From NCBI GenBank assembly GCA_964559125.1, contig CAZLGW010000001.1, positions 124,001 to 188,000 on the forward strand: a stretch of DNA of 64,000 bases, written 5' to 3'. A program made the translations under genes and the position numbers. Shown piece after piece: positions 51,512-60,464 of the stretch (within the stretch, counting starts at the first letter, position 1; each line of letters opens with the position of its first letter). The notes below the pieces were generated by a model that worked only from the letters and a program-made list of their open reading frames with translations, was not told the DNA's origin and did not search any database. Source of the stretch: Ravibacter sp964559125 (GTDB lineage Bacteria; Bacteroidota; Bacteroidia; Cytophagales; Spirosomataceae).

Positions 51512-52405
51512 CTAGTCCGTAATTTTCCTGTAATAATAGAGCTTTACAGGCTCCCGGCTGTTGCCTCTTTCGCTGATGGTAAAGTAGCCGCCCGCATTTT
51601 TGTCGAAGGCAATGCCCTCGCCCTGGGGCTCCAGAATATAGGGAGGGAGCATATCGTGCGGCCTGCCGAGCGCATCGGCTACCGATTCTCCCTCGCGGAC
51701 TTTCCAGTAAAAAATGTTTGTATAGCTTTTGAGCAGGATCTCCCTGCCGTCGCGGGAGATGTTTCCCGAAGTGAGCATTCCGTAAGGGATCGATCTTACG
51801 AACTCTGCGGTGTTGCTTTCGCCGGCCTTCTGCGGGTAAGGAAGCCGGAAGACACGGGCGTCGGTAAGCATTCGTTTGGTGATCAGGTACAGGTCACGGG
51901 TATGCGGATCGAGCAGCAGAGTCTCTACGTCATAGCTTTTGCCGTCGGAGTATGTGAACGGAATAGTGTCGAAATGGTCGATCTGCTCCTGAGTTTGTCC
52001 GGGCTCGGGAAAGCGGTAGATGTAATATTCAGGAAAAACTTCATCATTGTCGCCGGTTTCAGCAATATAGATATAGTTGACATTGCTTACAGGCCCCGGG
52101 CCGGAAGCCATGTCTTCCCAATCACGGACATACACGTCAAAAAGAATTTTCCTTAGCAACTGGCCTTCATAACTGACCAGGTAAAGATGGGGGTCATGGT
52201 CGTTATGGACCCAGACAGAGTTTTCGAAATTGATAGCGTCTGCAATACCGGAGGCATCATTCAGCAGTCCGTCGGCCAGGGAAAAGACGATCGGTTCGGA
52301 GGCGAAGGAGGGGAGCTGTATTTCATCGGGCTCAACATCATCCGGCTTGCAGCACGCAAGAGCAGATATTAACAGAAAAATATAACTGACCCTGGATAAT
52401 TTCAT
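51512..52405 (-). CDS. Lipoprotein of unknown function, probable beta-propeller
   Basis: A 297-residue lipoprotein: signal MKLSRVSYIFLLISALAC with the lipobox at ALAC, followed by Cys-Lys-Pro-Asp-Asp. The body has repeating strand pairs: NSVWVHNDHDPHLYLVSYEG, RDWEDMASGPG, YIYIAETGDNDE, YDVETLLLDPHTRDLYLITK, ILLKSYTNIFYWKVREGES and GEGIAFDKNAGGYFTISER. Such HNDHDP/DWEDM/AETGDN motifs suggest a six-bladed propeller akin to SdiA-regulated or phytase-like esterase families. The start at ATG 52405 excludes a seven-residue extension. Function unknown. Confidence 0.7.
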   Translation of the reverse strand: MKLSRVSYIFLLISALACCKPDDVEPDEIQLPSFASEPIVFSLADGLLNDASGIADAINFENSVWVHNDHDPHLYLVSYEGQLLRKILFDVYVRDWEDMASGPGPVSNVNYIYIAETGDNDEVFPEYYIYRFPEPGQTQEQIDHFDTIPFTYSDGKSYDVETLLLDPHTRDLYLITKRMLTDARVFRLPYPQKAGESNTAEFVRSIPYGMLTSGNISRDGREILLKSYTNIFYWKVREGESVADALGRPHDMLPPYILEPQGEGIAFDKNAGGYFTISERGNSREPVKLYYYRKITD

Positions 52406-52494
52406 AAAAATACAACTCTGACTCACTAGGATGACTGAAAGTTAACGGTTCGTACAATCAAACTATTATGCCGACCCGTTATTTTTAGACCGGT

Positions 52495-52538
52495 GTAGAG
52501 ACTGACGGCCATCAGTCCCTACGGCCGTCAGTCTCTAC
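52495..52538. repeat. 16-bp inverted repeat overlapping the 3' end of the RND gene
   Basis: GTAGAGACTGACGGCC (52495-52510) and its exact inverse GGCCGTCAGTCTCTAC (52523-52538) enclose a 12-base loop. A T-run follows on the + strand. The last three codons and the stop of the RND gene (52528-52538) lie in one arm. The unit ACGGCC-(A/G)TCAGTC-(C/T)CT also occurs twice in direct order (52505-52520 and 52521-52536), differing at two positions. This is probably an intergenic mobile repeat. Confidence 0.75.
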
Positions 52539-55500
52539 ATTTTTTCCGGTAAGCAAGGTAAAATACCTGGGGCAACACGGTCAGGGAAAGCAGCATACAG
52601 ATAATAAGGCCGCCTACGATCATAATGGCCAGTGGTTTCTGGATCTCAGAACCCATACCGGTAGACAGAGCAGCGGGTAGCAGCCCCATCGAGCCCATGA
52701 GGGCGATCATTACAATAGGCCTGATCCGGCTGTAAACTCCCGATGAGATAGCCTCCGCCAGCGGCATTTTGCGCAGGTTTTGTCTCATTACGGCAATGAG
52801 GATAATACTGTTAATCGTGTTGACGCCGAACAGGATGATGAAGCCTATCCCTGCCGAGATCCCGAATATGGTATTGGTGATCCAGAGAGAAAGGAAGCCT
52901 CCTATGAATGAAAAAGGGATGGTGCTGGCAGCGATTACGGTATCTTTCAGGTTGCCGAAATTAAAATACAGCAGGAAAAGGATCAGGATCAATACAGCCG
53001 GTACAATGACAGCCAGCTGGCCCGTAGCTCTTTCTTTGCTTTCGAACTCTCCCGCCCAGACCATCTTGTTGGCCTTGGGGAGGTTGACTTCCTTCTCCAC
53101 CCTTGCCCTGGCATCGGCAATGGTGCTGCCCAGGTCGCGGCCTTCGATGCTGAACCCGATGGCAATATAGCGGCTGTTCCCTTCCCGGTAAATAAACGTA
53201 GGACCGGTGAGATAGCCGATGGTAGAAATCTCCCTTAGCGGGACCTTTTTGCCGCTTTTGGACGGGATAAGAATTTCCCCTATTTCCGCCTCGTTACTGC
53301 GGTATTCTTCCATGAAACGGAGCCTTACATCGAAGATCCTTTCATTTTCATAGAATTTTGTTGCGGCCCGTCCTCCGATGGCCATTTCTATAACGGCCTG
53401 CGCGTCTGCAATATCCACGCCATAGCGGGCGAGCTTCGAGTCGTGCAGCTGGATCCTGAGTTCCGGCAAGCCGATGTTCCGGTAAACATTTAGATCTTTG
53501 ATGCCCGGTACGTCTTTTATTTTCCCTGCTACCTCATCGGCGTACTGCTCCAGCTCAAACAGATTGTCGCCGAAGATCTTGATCACCAGCGAACTTTTCA
53601 CCCCGGCCACGTATTCTTCGACATTGTCCTGGATAGGCTGGCTGAACCCGAAAACAATACCGGGGTAAGTCTGGAGCTTTTGCCGCATTTCTTCCACCAG
53701 CGCCTCCTTGCCGATCTTTCGTTTCCATTCCTTTTCAGGGAACAACTGTATATGGAATTCGATGTTGAAAAAGCCGGTCGGATCGGTTCCGTCGTTGGGG
53801 CGGCCTACCTGGTTGAGTACAAACTTGACCTCTTCGAACTGCCGGAGCGTGCTTTTCATTTCATTGGCCAGCCTTGTAGACTCCTTGATATTGACACTGT
53901 TGGGCAGGGTAGCCCTCACATACAATGCACCTTCGTTGAGCCTCGGGATAAACTCCGTTCCGTGATTCATGAAAGCGACGGTAGTGCCGGCAAGCAGTAT
54001 GGCAAATCCGGCCAGGGTGGCCATTTTCCTGCGATTACTCCATAAATACAGCCTGAACAGGTTTTTTTTGAAAAACCGTGAAATGAAGTTCTCCTTTTCG
54101 AAGATGTTTTTCGTAAGTAAAACCTTGCAAAGCGCCGGTACATAGGTAATACTGAGCAAAAGGGAACCCAGCAGCGCATAGCCCAACGTGTAGGCCAGTG
54201 GCGAGAACATTTTCCCTTCTACTTTACTGAATGAAAATATAGGCAGCAGGGCTACGATCAGGATAATCTGGGCAAATACGATGTACGACGCAACGCTGCC
54301 GGCGCTTTTCTTGATCAGGCCGGCCTTGCTGATCTTGTTAAAGCGGTCCATACCCAGCCGGTGGGCTTTTTTCTCCATAGCGACGAAAACGGTCTCCACG
54401 ATGACGAGGGTACCCTCCAGGAGCAGCCCGAAATCGATGGCGCCCATCGAGATCAGGTTGGCCGGAAGGCCCTGTATTCTCAGCATGGTGATCGCAAAAA
54501 GAAACGAGAGCGGTATGACCGAGGCGACAATCACTGTTGTACGCCAGTTGAAAAGGAAAATAAATACGATAACCGAAACCAGGACAATCCCCTCTACAAT
54601 GTTTTTGGTAACGGTGTGAACAGTAGTGTTGACCAACTCGGTCCTGTCGATAAAGGGTTCTATCTTAACATCTTTGGGAAGTATCCGCTCATTGAGATCG
54701 TTGATCTTTTCTTTCAGCAAATGGATCACTTCGCCGGGATTTTCTCCCCGCAGCATCATGACGATGCCTTCTACGAGGTCGTCTTCGTCCTGCAGCCCTA
54801 CGTGGCCCAGGCGGGGCTTGGCCGAAACGTGCACTTCCGCTACATGCCTGACGAGTATAGGAGTAGTGCCGCGGACCTCGATCAGGATATTTTCGATGTC
54901 CTCAATACTTTCCAGCAGTCCTACCCCCCTGACCACATAGGCCTGGTTTCCCTTTTCTATGACATCGCCGCCTACGTTGATATTACTTTTTTCGACAGCT
55001 TCGAAGACATCGAGGGGTGACAGGTCATAATTGGCAAGCTCGGTAGGATTTATCCTGATCTCGTATATTTTTTCTTCCCCGCCAAAGCTGACCACGTCAG
55101 AAACCCCGGGCACGGCCAGTAGCTCCCGTTCGATCACCCAGTCATGAATGGCGGTGAGCTCCGAGACGGGACGTTTGCTTTTTAGTACATAGCGGAATAT
55201 TTCGCCCGTAGCTCCGTAAGGCGGTTCTATACTGGCATCGGCGCCGTTGGGCAGATCGACACTCTGCATCCGGTTAGCTGCATACTGCTGTGCGTAAAAA
55301 TCTTCGACATCATCTTCAAAAAGAACAGTGATGACCGAAAGACCAAAGAGTGAAATGGAGCGCACCTCGCTTTTTTTGGGGATCGTGTTCATCACCTTCA
55401 TAATGGGCAGCGTCACGAACTTTTCCACTTCTTCCGCACTTCTTCCAGGCCATTGGGTAATAATGCGGGCCCTGGTGTTAGTAACATCCGGGAAGGCTTC

Positions 55501-55617
55501 TATAGGCGTATGGATGTAACTGATCACGCCCACAATGGCCAGCAGCGCCGTCAGGAAAAAGATGATAATGTAATTCTTAAGGGAAAACGCAACAATTCCC
55601 TGAACAAGCTTTTGCAT
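52528..55617 (-). CDS. Heavy-metal efflux RND pump (CusA/CzcA family)
   Basis: A 1029-residue inner-membrane proton/metal antiporter of the HME-RND class, the pump of a CBA tripartite complex. Twelve membrane helices and two large periplasmic loops are visible. TM4 contains ISMGAIDFGLLLEGTLVIVE: Asp395, Glu401 and Glu408 stand where CzcA has the proton-relay Asp, Asp and Glu, so the second acid is Glu here. Opening PIEAFPDVTNTRARI and GRSAEEVEKFVT are typical. The metal (Cu, Zn, Co, Ni) is not fixed by sequence; the loop methionines that mark CusA were not confirmed. It is the last gene of the operon, eight bases after the adaptor gene. Confidence 0.95.
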   Translation of the reverse strand: MQKLVQGIVAFSLKNYIIIFFLTALLAIVGVISYIHTPIEAFPDVTNTRARIITQWPGRSAEEVEKFVTLPIMKVMNTIPKKSEVRSISLFGLSVITVLFEDDVEDFYAQQYAANRMQSVDLPNGADASIEPPYGATGEIFRYVLKSKRPVSELTAIHDWVIERELLAVPGVSDVVSFGGEEKIYEIRINPTELANYDLSPLDVFEAVEKSNINVGGDVIEKGNQAYVVRGVGLLESIEDIENILIEVRGTTPILVRHVAEVHVSAKPRLGHVGLQDEDDLVEGIVMMLRGENPGEVIHLLKEKINDLNERILPKDVKIEPFIDRTELVNTTVHTVTKNIVEGIVLVSVIVFIFLFNWRTTVIVASVIPLSFLFAITMLRIQGLPANLISMGAIDFGLLLEGTLVIVETVFVAMEKKAHRLGMDRFNKISKAGLIKKSAGSVASYIVFAQIILIVALLPIFSFSKVEGKMFSPLAYTLGYALLGSLLLSITYVPALCKVLLTKNIFEKENFISRFFKKNLFRLYLWSNRRKMATLAGFAILLAGTTVAFMNHGTEFIPRLNEGALYVRATLPNSVNIKESTRLANEMKSTLRQFEEVKFVLNQVGRPNDGTDPTGFFNIEFHIQLFPEKEWKRKIGKEALVEEMRQKLQTYPGIVFGFSQPIQDNVEEYVAGVKSSLVIKIFGDNLFELEQYADEVAGKIKDVPGIKDLNVYRNIGLPELRIQLHDSKLARYGVDIADAQAVIEMAIGGRAATKFYENERIFDVRLRFMEEYRSNEAEIGEILIPSKSGKKVPLREISTIGYLTGPTFIYREGNSRYIAIGFSIEGRDLGSTIADARARVEKEVNLPKANKMVWAGEFESKERATGQLAVIVPAVLILILFLLYFNFGNLKDTVIAASTIPFSFIGGFLSLWITNTIFGISAGIGFIILFGVNTINSIILIAVMRQNLRKMPLAEAISSGVYSRIRPIVMIALMGSMGLLPAALSTGMGSEIQKPLAIMIVGGLIICMLLSLTVLPQVFYLAYRKKCRD

Positions 55618-55625
55618 TTACTGCT

Positions 55626-56729
55626 TCAGTTTTGGAAGTTTTTTAGTTGTTCGAATACGAGCAGCTGATTTTTTGAGACGATGTTTTCAGTTGTATCCGG
55701 CCCTTCTGAAAGATAGGTCGTGCCGTTGTTGCGGGTCAGGATATCGACTTTCCGGATCGAGAGCTCGCAATCGTTCTTATATACTACCACGTAGTTCTGG
55801 TTGTCGTCGAAGACCAGCGAACCGGTAGGAAGGCTTAAAGCCATCTGGTCGGCCGGTTTGAAAGCCTGGATGTCCACCAGCATGCCGGGTTTTAGCTTCA
55901 TGCCGGTATTGGGCAGCTCTATTCTTGCCTTCAGCACTTTGGCTTCTTCATCCATTACCGCGGAAATAGAGCTGATCTTTCCTCTGAACTGTTCGTCAGG
56001 GTAGGAGAGAGTGGTAATGCTTACCTCCATCCCCGGGAATACGTTTTTGACATTGGTAGCATAGACGTTGGCAAGGACCCAGATATGGCTCAGGTCCGAA
56101 ATTGTAAACAGCGAACCGCTCTCCGGTGATACCTGGGCTCCTGTCGTAACGGCCTTCTGCGTAATGATCCCCGAAACCGGCGCTTTGATCTGGAATACCC
56201 CCTTTGAAACGCTCGCGCTGTAAAGTCCCAGGTTGGCGGAGTTTCTCGACAATTCGGATTGCAGTATATCGAGCTCGCTCTGTGCTTCGAGAAGTTCTTT
56301 CTGCGACGATACGCCATCTGCAAACATGGCTTTTGCTGCTTTCAGCCTGTTTTCGGCCACTGCGATCCTCGATTTGAGGGAGGTCAGCTCCGACTGGAGA
56401 GCGCTCAGTTCGGAGCTTTGCATTTCAGCGAGCACCTGTCCTTTCTGTACCTTATCGCCGACAGAGAAATTCACACCGGTCACCACCCCGCTCACCAGGC
56501 TTACGAACGAGACGACCTTGTCAGGGTTGGCCTCAATGGAGCCGGTGAGGTGTATTCCTTCGGTTACTTTCTCATATACAGGTTTTACAAAATCGATACG
56601 ATCCTTAAACGCCGGGTCGAGGCAATACCCTTCGGAGGCGGAAACTCCTGAGCCGGGATCGGATTTTTCCCTGCAGGAGCATAGCATTGAAAAGACAAAC
56701 AGGAAAGCAAAATGAGGCTTGAGCGACAT
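55626..56729 (-). CDS. RND efflux periplasmic adaptor subunit (CusB-like)
   Basis: A 367-residue membrane-fusion protein linking the pump to the outer-membrane channel. The N-terminus MSLKPHFAFLFVFSMLCSC is a lipoprotein signal, with Cys as anchor. A lipoyl half (VSGVVTGVNFSVGDKVQKGQVLAEM), a long coiled hairpin (about residues 110-165) and the second half (IKAPVSGIITQKAVTTGAQVSPE) follow, then barrel and membrane-proximal domains. It starts 63 bases after tolC. Confidence 0.93.
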   Translation of the reverse strand: MSLKPHFAFLFVFSMLCSCREKSDPGSGVSASEGYCLDPAFKDRIDFVKPVYEKVTEGIHLTGSIEANPDKVVSFVSLVSGVVTGVNFSVGDKVQKGQVLAEMQSSELSALQSELTSLKSRIAVAENRLKAAKAMFADGVSSQKELLEAQSELDILQSELSRNSANLGLYSASVSKGVFQIKAPVSGIITQKAVTTGAQVSPESGSLFTISDLSHIWVLANVYATNVKNVFPGMEVSITTLSYPDEQFRGKISSISAVMDEEAKVLKARIELPNTGMKLKPGMLVDIQAFKPADQMALSLPTGSLVFDDNQNYVVVYKNDCELSIRKVDILTRNNGTTYLSEGPDTTENIVSKNQLLVFEQLKNFQN

Positions 56730-56792
56730 TATTTATAGATGTTGTAAGTGTCTGGTATTTGGTTGTGTTATTCGTTTGCCGGCTCCGGGCTG

Positions 56793-58091
56793 CTACAGCA
56801 GGTCCAGGCCTACGCAATAGTTGAGCTCTTCGGCATAGTCGTTTACCGATTTCATGGTTTCGAGTATGATCTGCTTGTTTTCCAGGTAGGCATCCATGAA
56901 GTCCAGGAATTCGAGCATGCTCATGTTACGGTTGGTGAAATTGCGCGTATGAGCCTGGAGCATTTCATCGAGGACGGCCTCATAGTCCTTGTCGATCCTG
57001 GAGGCAAGCTGTAAGGCATTGAGCAGGTTGCTGTAAGCCAGGGCCACTTCGTTTTCAATTTCCGACGACTTGTATTCTGCCAGCATCCGGCTCTGATCGG
57101 CCTGGATCTGCGCATGGCGGATATTGCCCTGGTTTCTGTCAAACAGAGGGAGGTCCATCACGACGCCGAAGCCGAAGAAGTTCAGCATCGTATTGCCGTT
57201 TCGGTCGTAGGTGCCTTTCAGCGTAAGGTCGGGAATCCGCCGGGCTTTTTCGTAGTCGATCATCCGTTTGGCACGGGTCTCCCCGAGCATAGCCATCTTG
57301 AGATCGGGGCGTGACAGTTTTGCCTGCTCGGCGATTTCGGCAATCGTATACCGACGGAGTGAATCGATATTTTTGGCAAATCCGTTATCATTCAGGCGGA
57401 TACGGGTAGCAGGAGGCAGGCGGAGCCAAAGCTTAATCTCCTTCTGGGCTTCATTATTCTGCCGGGCTATCTCGCTGATGTTCCGGCTGATTTCGAGCTC
57501 AAGCGCCTTCAGTCTGATCACCTCGCTCCTTGGGATGTATCCCTGGTCGGCCTGGATCTGGTATGCTTTCAGCAACTGGTTGACGGACGCCACCTGACTG
57601 AGGTATATTTCTTCCCGCAACTGCAGATATTGCAGATTGGTAAGGTTTTTCCGCAGCTCCACTTTAAGATTACGCAAAAGCTCGTCGAAGCCCAGCGATG
57701 CGTTATCTGCATTGACCTGCTCGATCGCAACCAGTTTGCTTCTTTTACGGGCGGTCTGTATCAGTTGCTGTACTTCGAAGCCGAACTGCTGGTTCCTGCC
57801 GAAATTTCCGAATAAGGGTGGTACGGCCTCCTGACCGCCGGTCTGCCCTTTGGTAGCCCAGAGGTTTATTTGGTCGAGCGTGAAATTGGGATTAGGCCAT
57901 AAACGGGCTTGCTGAACGATGGCCTCGGCTTTGGGGACCTCCAGCTTCTCGGCTATCAGGAGCAGGTTTTCCCTTAAAAAGATAGCTTCACATTCCTGGC
58001 GGCTTAATTCCAGCGTATCCTGCGCCAAAGCTTTACCCGTACCACAAACAATGACAAAGAGAATATTTGTAAGACCAAAAAGGATGCGCAT
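56793..58091 (-). CDS. TolC-family outer-membrane efflux channel
   Basis: A 432-residue outer-membrane protein of the RND tripartite complex. The signal peptide is MRILFGLTNILFVIVCGTGKALA; then the family pattern of two repeated long helical regions (about 60-200 and 270-420) with the turn sequences NPNFTLDQINLW and RPDLKMAMLGE. It is the first gene of the leftward operon tolC-cusB-cusA. A direct-repeat region (58124-58174) upstream may bind the neighbouring response regulator. Confidence 0.92.
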   Translation of the reverse strand: MRILFGLTNILFVIVCGTGKALAQDTLELSRQECEAIFLRENLLLIAEKLEVPKAEAIVQQARLWPNPNFTLDQINLWATKGQTGGQEAVPPLFGNFGRNQQFGFEVQQLIQTARKRSKLVAIEQVNADNASLGFDELLRNLKVELRKNLTNLQYLQLREEIYLSQVASVNQLLKAYQIQADQGYIPRSEVIRLKALELEISRNISEIARQNNEAQKEIKLWLRLPPATRIRLNDNGFAKNIDSLRRYTIAEIAEQAKLSRPDLKMAMLGETRAKRMIDYEKARRIPDLTLKGTYDRNGNTMLNFFGFGVVMDLPLFDRNQGNIRHAQIQADQSRMLAEYKSSEIENEVALAYSNLLNALQLASRIDKDYEAVLDEMLQAHTRNFTNRNMSMLEFLDFMDAYLENKQIILETMKSVNDYAEELNYCVGLDLL

Positions 58092-58123
58092 AGAAAAAGT
58101 ACTGAAATCGAATGCGCAAATTT

Positions 58124-58174
58124 TTAAAGGACTACCTTAAAATAGCCTTAAAAGGGATAAAATTTAGCTTAAGG
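58124..58174 (-). promoter_or_regulatory. Direct-repeat region upstream of tolC, candidate response-regulator site
   Basis: On the + strand TTAAA occurs at 58124, 58137 and 58148, spaced 13 and 11 bases, and a further CTTAAGG at 58168-58174. The two central copies read CCTTAAAA. Direct repeats with 11-base spacing are the usual OmpR-type response-regulator site, and such a regulator is encoded close by (59643-60323). The repeats lie 33-83 bases upstream of the tolC start, where control of the operon is expected. No clear TAnnTTTG element is seen. Confidence 0.4.
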
Positions 58175-58260
58175 GGGTATGGCTCTGTCATGTCACCCTT
58201 TCAGGGTTGCTCCATCGGGAAACGTATCTGAAAAACCATGACCCGAGGATAGCGGCTCTT

Positions 58261-59646
58261 TCAGATTTGCTGATTGAAATCAAACGGTAACGATACCTCA
58301 AAGTTATTAAGAGAATCTTCCGAATTGCTGTAGCGGATATCCCCGCCATGATGCAATATGACCTGGTAGGTAAGCACCAGCCCGAGCCCGAACCCCTTCT
58401 TATGCTGACTGTTTTTCCCTCTGAAGTATTGATGAAAAAGAAATTTCCGCTCTTCCGGGGCAATAGCTTCCCCACGATTGAAAAAGCTCAGGGTCAGGTG
58501 TTTGGGGTGCGACCCGTTAATCCGTATCTCTACACGCCCGTCGCTGGAGTACATAGCGGCGTTGGTGAGAAGATTAAGAAACGCATGCCTCATCAGCATT
58601 TCGTCGACAAGGAGCGTGAGCTTTTCTTCCGTAATGTTGTCAGGGAAATAGTACACGTCGAAATGAACATCCGGGTAGAGCAGGTTGAGCTCGCTGATCA
58701 GGTCGAATAGTATCTCATCAAGCCGTACCGGCTGTTTCCTGATCTCCTGGCCCGACTCAATTTTTGAGATTTCAAGCAAAACCTGGATGATCCCGCCCAG
58801 TGACTTGGCTTTCTCAGCCTGCAGGAGAATGCCCGATTGCATTGATTCCAGGTCATGGCCTGCAGCCAGCTTTTCCAGTTCCGAAACCAGGATTGCGATA
58901 GGCGTTTTTAGCTCGTGCGAAATATGATGTACGGTATGTTTCTGAAAGGCGAAAGCTTCGCGGGTCCTTTTGAACAGTTCGTTGAAGCGTTCGGTAAGGT
59001 AGGATATCTCGAAGGTAGTGGTGTCGGTTTTGATAGAAAAAACACTTTCACTGCTCAGATCATATCCGTTGAGCGATTCGGCAAGGGCCCTGAGCGGTTT
59101 TGTGATCTTGTTGGACAGGTAGAGAGATATGAAAATGACCACCACCGAGATCAGGAAAAACATACCTACGAGGACATTGCGTAAAAAGCTCATTTTCGAA
59201 TGTCCCAGGTTGTCGTAAGCTTTGCTGATCGCATAGTAACCCTTATTGTTATGCTCGGCATATACGCCTATAAGATCGTATTCTCCTTCCCTCGTCTCGA
59301 TCCATCTCCTGGAGGGCGACAGCTGGTTGATGATCTGTTTTGCATGGGCTATTTCGAGGCTGTCGAGACTGGCAAACACGAGGTCCTTTTTACTGTCGTA
59401 GATGAGCATCTTTTCATCGTAAAAGTCGTGAATCGTCTGCTCATCCATCAGGTAGGCCAGCTCCTCGCTCATTTGCTTGTATTCTGCCAGGAGCTTGATC
59501 GTATAGGTAATTTTATCGTGCTGGTGCTGCTGGAACTCCTCCTCCCTGTTTTCGGCAAAAAGTATAAAGACGACTACAAACGCAACAGCCGTGAGCGCTA
59601 TGACCGTGCTGGAGAAGTAAATCAATATCTTATCCCTGATTTTCAT
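58261..59646 (-). CDS. Two-component sensor histidine kinase of the RND cluster (CusS-like)
   Basis: A 461-residue inner-membrane kinase. TM1 at residues 9-30 and TM2 at 157-178 flank a periplasmic sensor of about 125 residues. A HAMP linker (178-230) leads to HisKA with phospho-acceptor His244 (HHISHELKTP), then HATPase: LLTNAAMYSSDG (N box) and GFGLGLVLTYQVI (G2 box). Its start ATG overlaps the response-regulator stop by four bases. It probably senses metal outside the inner membrane. Position next to the RND operon suggests it controls the pump. Confidence 0.93.
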   Translation of the reverse strand: MKIRDKILIYFSSTVIALTAVAFVVVFILFAENREEEFQQHQHDKITYTIKLLAEYKQMSEELAYLMDEQTIHDFYDEKMLIYDSKKDLVFASLDSLEIAHAKQIINQLSPSRRWIETREGEYDLIGVYAEHNNKGYYAISKAYDNLGHSKMSFLRNVLVGMFFLISVVVIFISLYLSNKITKPLRALAESLNGYDLSSESVFSIKTDTTTFEISYLTERFNELFKRTREAFAFQKHTVHHISHELKTPIAILVSELEKLAAGHDLESMQSGILLQAEKAKSLGGIIQVLLEISKIESGQEIRKQPVRLDEILFDLISELNLLYPDVHFDVYYFPDNITEEKLTLLVDEMLMRHAFLNLLTNAAMYSSDGRVEIRINGSHPKHLTLSFFNRGEAIAPEERKFLFHQYFRGKNSQHKKGFGLGLVLTYQVILHHGGDIRYSNSEDSLNNFEVSLPFDFNQQI

Positions 59647-60323
59647 AAGTCGAGGTAATAGCCGTACCCGACCCTGGTACGAATGATATTCCGGTTGAAG
59701 GGTTTATCAAGCTTATTGCGCAGGAAATTTACGTATACTTCTATTGTGTTGGTATTGAATCCTACCGCATTTCCCCAGATTTCCTTGATGAGGTCATTCT
59801 TGGAGACTATTTCGCCGGGAGTCTGCGACAGCCTGAGCAGGATTTGGTATTCCCTTGGAGTTAGCTCTATCTCAAGTCCGTTCCGCCAGACCTTCTTCTG
59901 CCGCCGGTCTATGACAATATCCCCGGCCAGGATCTTTTCATCAGTTATCTCTTCCTCTGAAAGCCTGCTTCTTTTTACCAGTGAACGAATCCGGAGAATA
60001 AGCTCCCTCATGAAGAAAGGCTTGGTAAGGTAGTCGTCGGCCCCGCAGTCGTACCCCTTGATCTTGTCATCCAGTTCGCTGAAGGCGGTCAGCATCAGCA
60101 CCGGGGTGCGTGTGTTGTAAGTACGGAACCGCGTGCATAGCTCGTACCCCGACTTGCCCGGCAGGTTGATATCCATTACCACGCAGTCGAAGGTATTCTG
60201 GCTTAACATGCGTTCGGCCAGTAACCCGTCAAAAACATTGAGCACCGTCATATTCTCGGCGGTAAGCGCTTCTTTGATGTTGCCGTTGAGCGTAGGGTCG
60301 TCTTCTACAAGTAATACTTTCAT
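59643..60323 (-). CDS. OmpR-family response regulator (CusR-like)
   Basis: A 226-residue regulator: receiver with Asp51 (VVMDINLPG), MLTAFSE and TKPFFMREL, then a winged helix (about 130-226) with the OmpR signature LTPREYQILLRLSQTPGEIVSK and RTRVGYGYYLDL. ATG 60323 is used; an upstream frame to 60524 has no receiver-like start and runs through a divergent promoter area. Coupled to the kinase gene. A TAGCTTTG element ends six bases before ATG. Confidence 0.95.
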   Translation of the reverse strand: MKVLLVEDDPTLNGNIKEALTAENMTVLNVFDGLLAERMLSQNTFDCVVMDINLPGKSGYELCTRFRTYNTRTPVLMLTAFSELDDKIKGYDCGADDYLTKPFFMRELILRIRSLVKRSRLSEEEITDEKILAGDIVIDRRQKKVWRNGLEIELTPREYQILLRLSQTPGEIVSKNDLIKEIWGNAVGFNTNTIEVYVNFLRNKLDKPFNRNIIRTRVGYGYYLDL

Positions 60324-60329
60324 GATAGA

Positions 60330-60337
60330 CAAAGCTA
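60330..60337 (-). promoter_or_regulatory. Candidate -7 element beside the response-regulator start
   Basis: Read leftwards, TAGCTTTG matches TAnnTTTG and ends six bases before ATG 60323; transcription would start at about the start codon. No -33 element was found. Confidence 0.4.
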
Positions 60338-60362
60338 GTATGAAATGTCGAAAAGGCCATCG

Positions 60363-60387
60363 GTTCCCGGCCTGGCCTTCCGGGAAC
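60363..60387. promoter_or_regulatory. Inverted repeat in the divergent region between response regulator and PolX-like gene
   Basis: GTTCCCGG and CCGGGAAC form eight-base arms around a nine-base spacer, in the 141-base divergent region. It may be an operator or a hairpin in either leader. Confidence 0.35.
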
Positions 60388-60464
60388 GGTAGAAAGAAAA
60401 TTATTCCTAATTTTAGCCAGGGTTCGGATAAGGATCGGGACCGGGAATACTTTTTAAGACCGAT

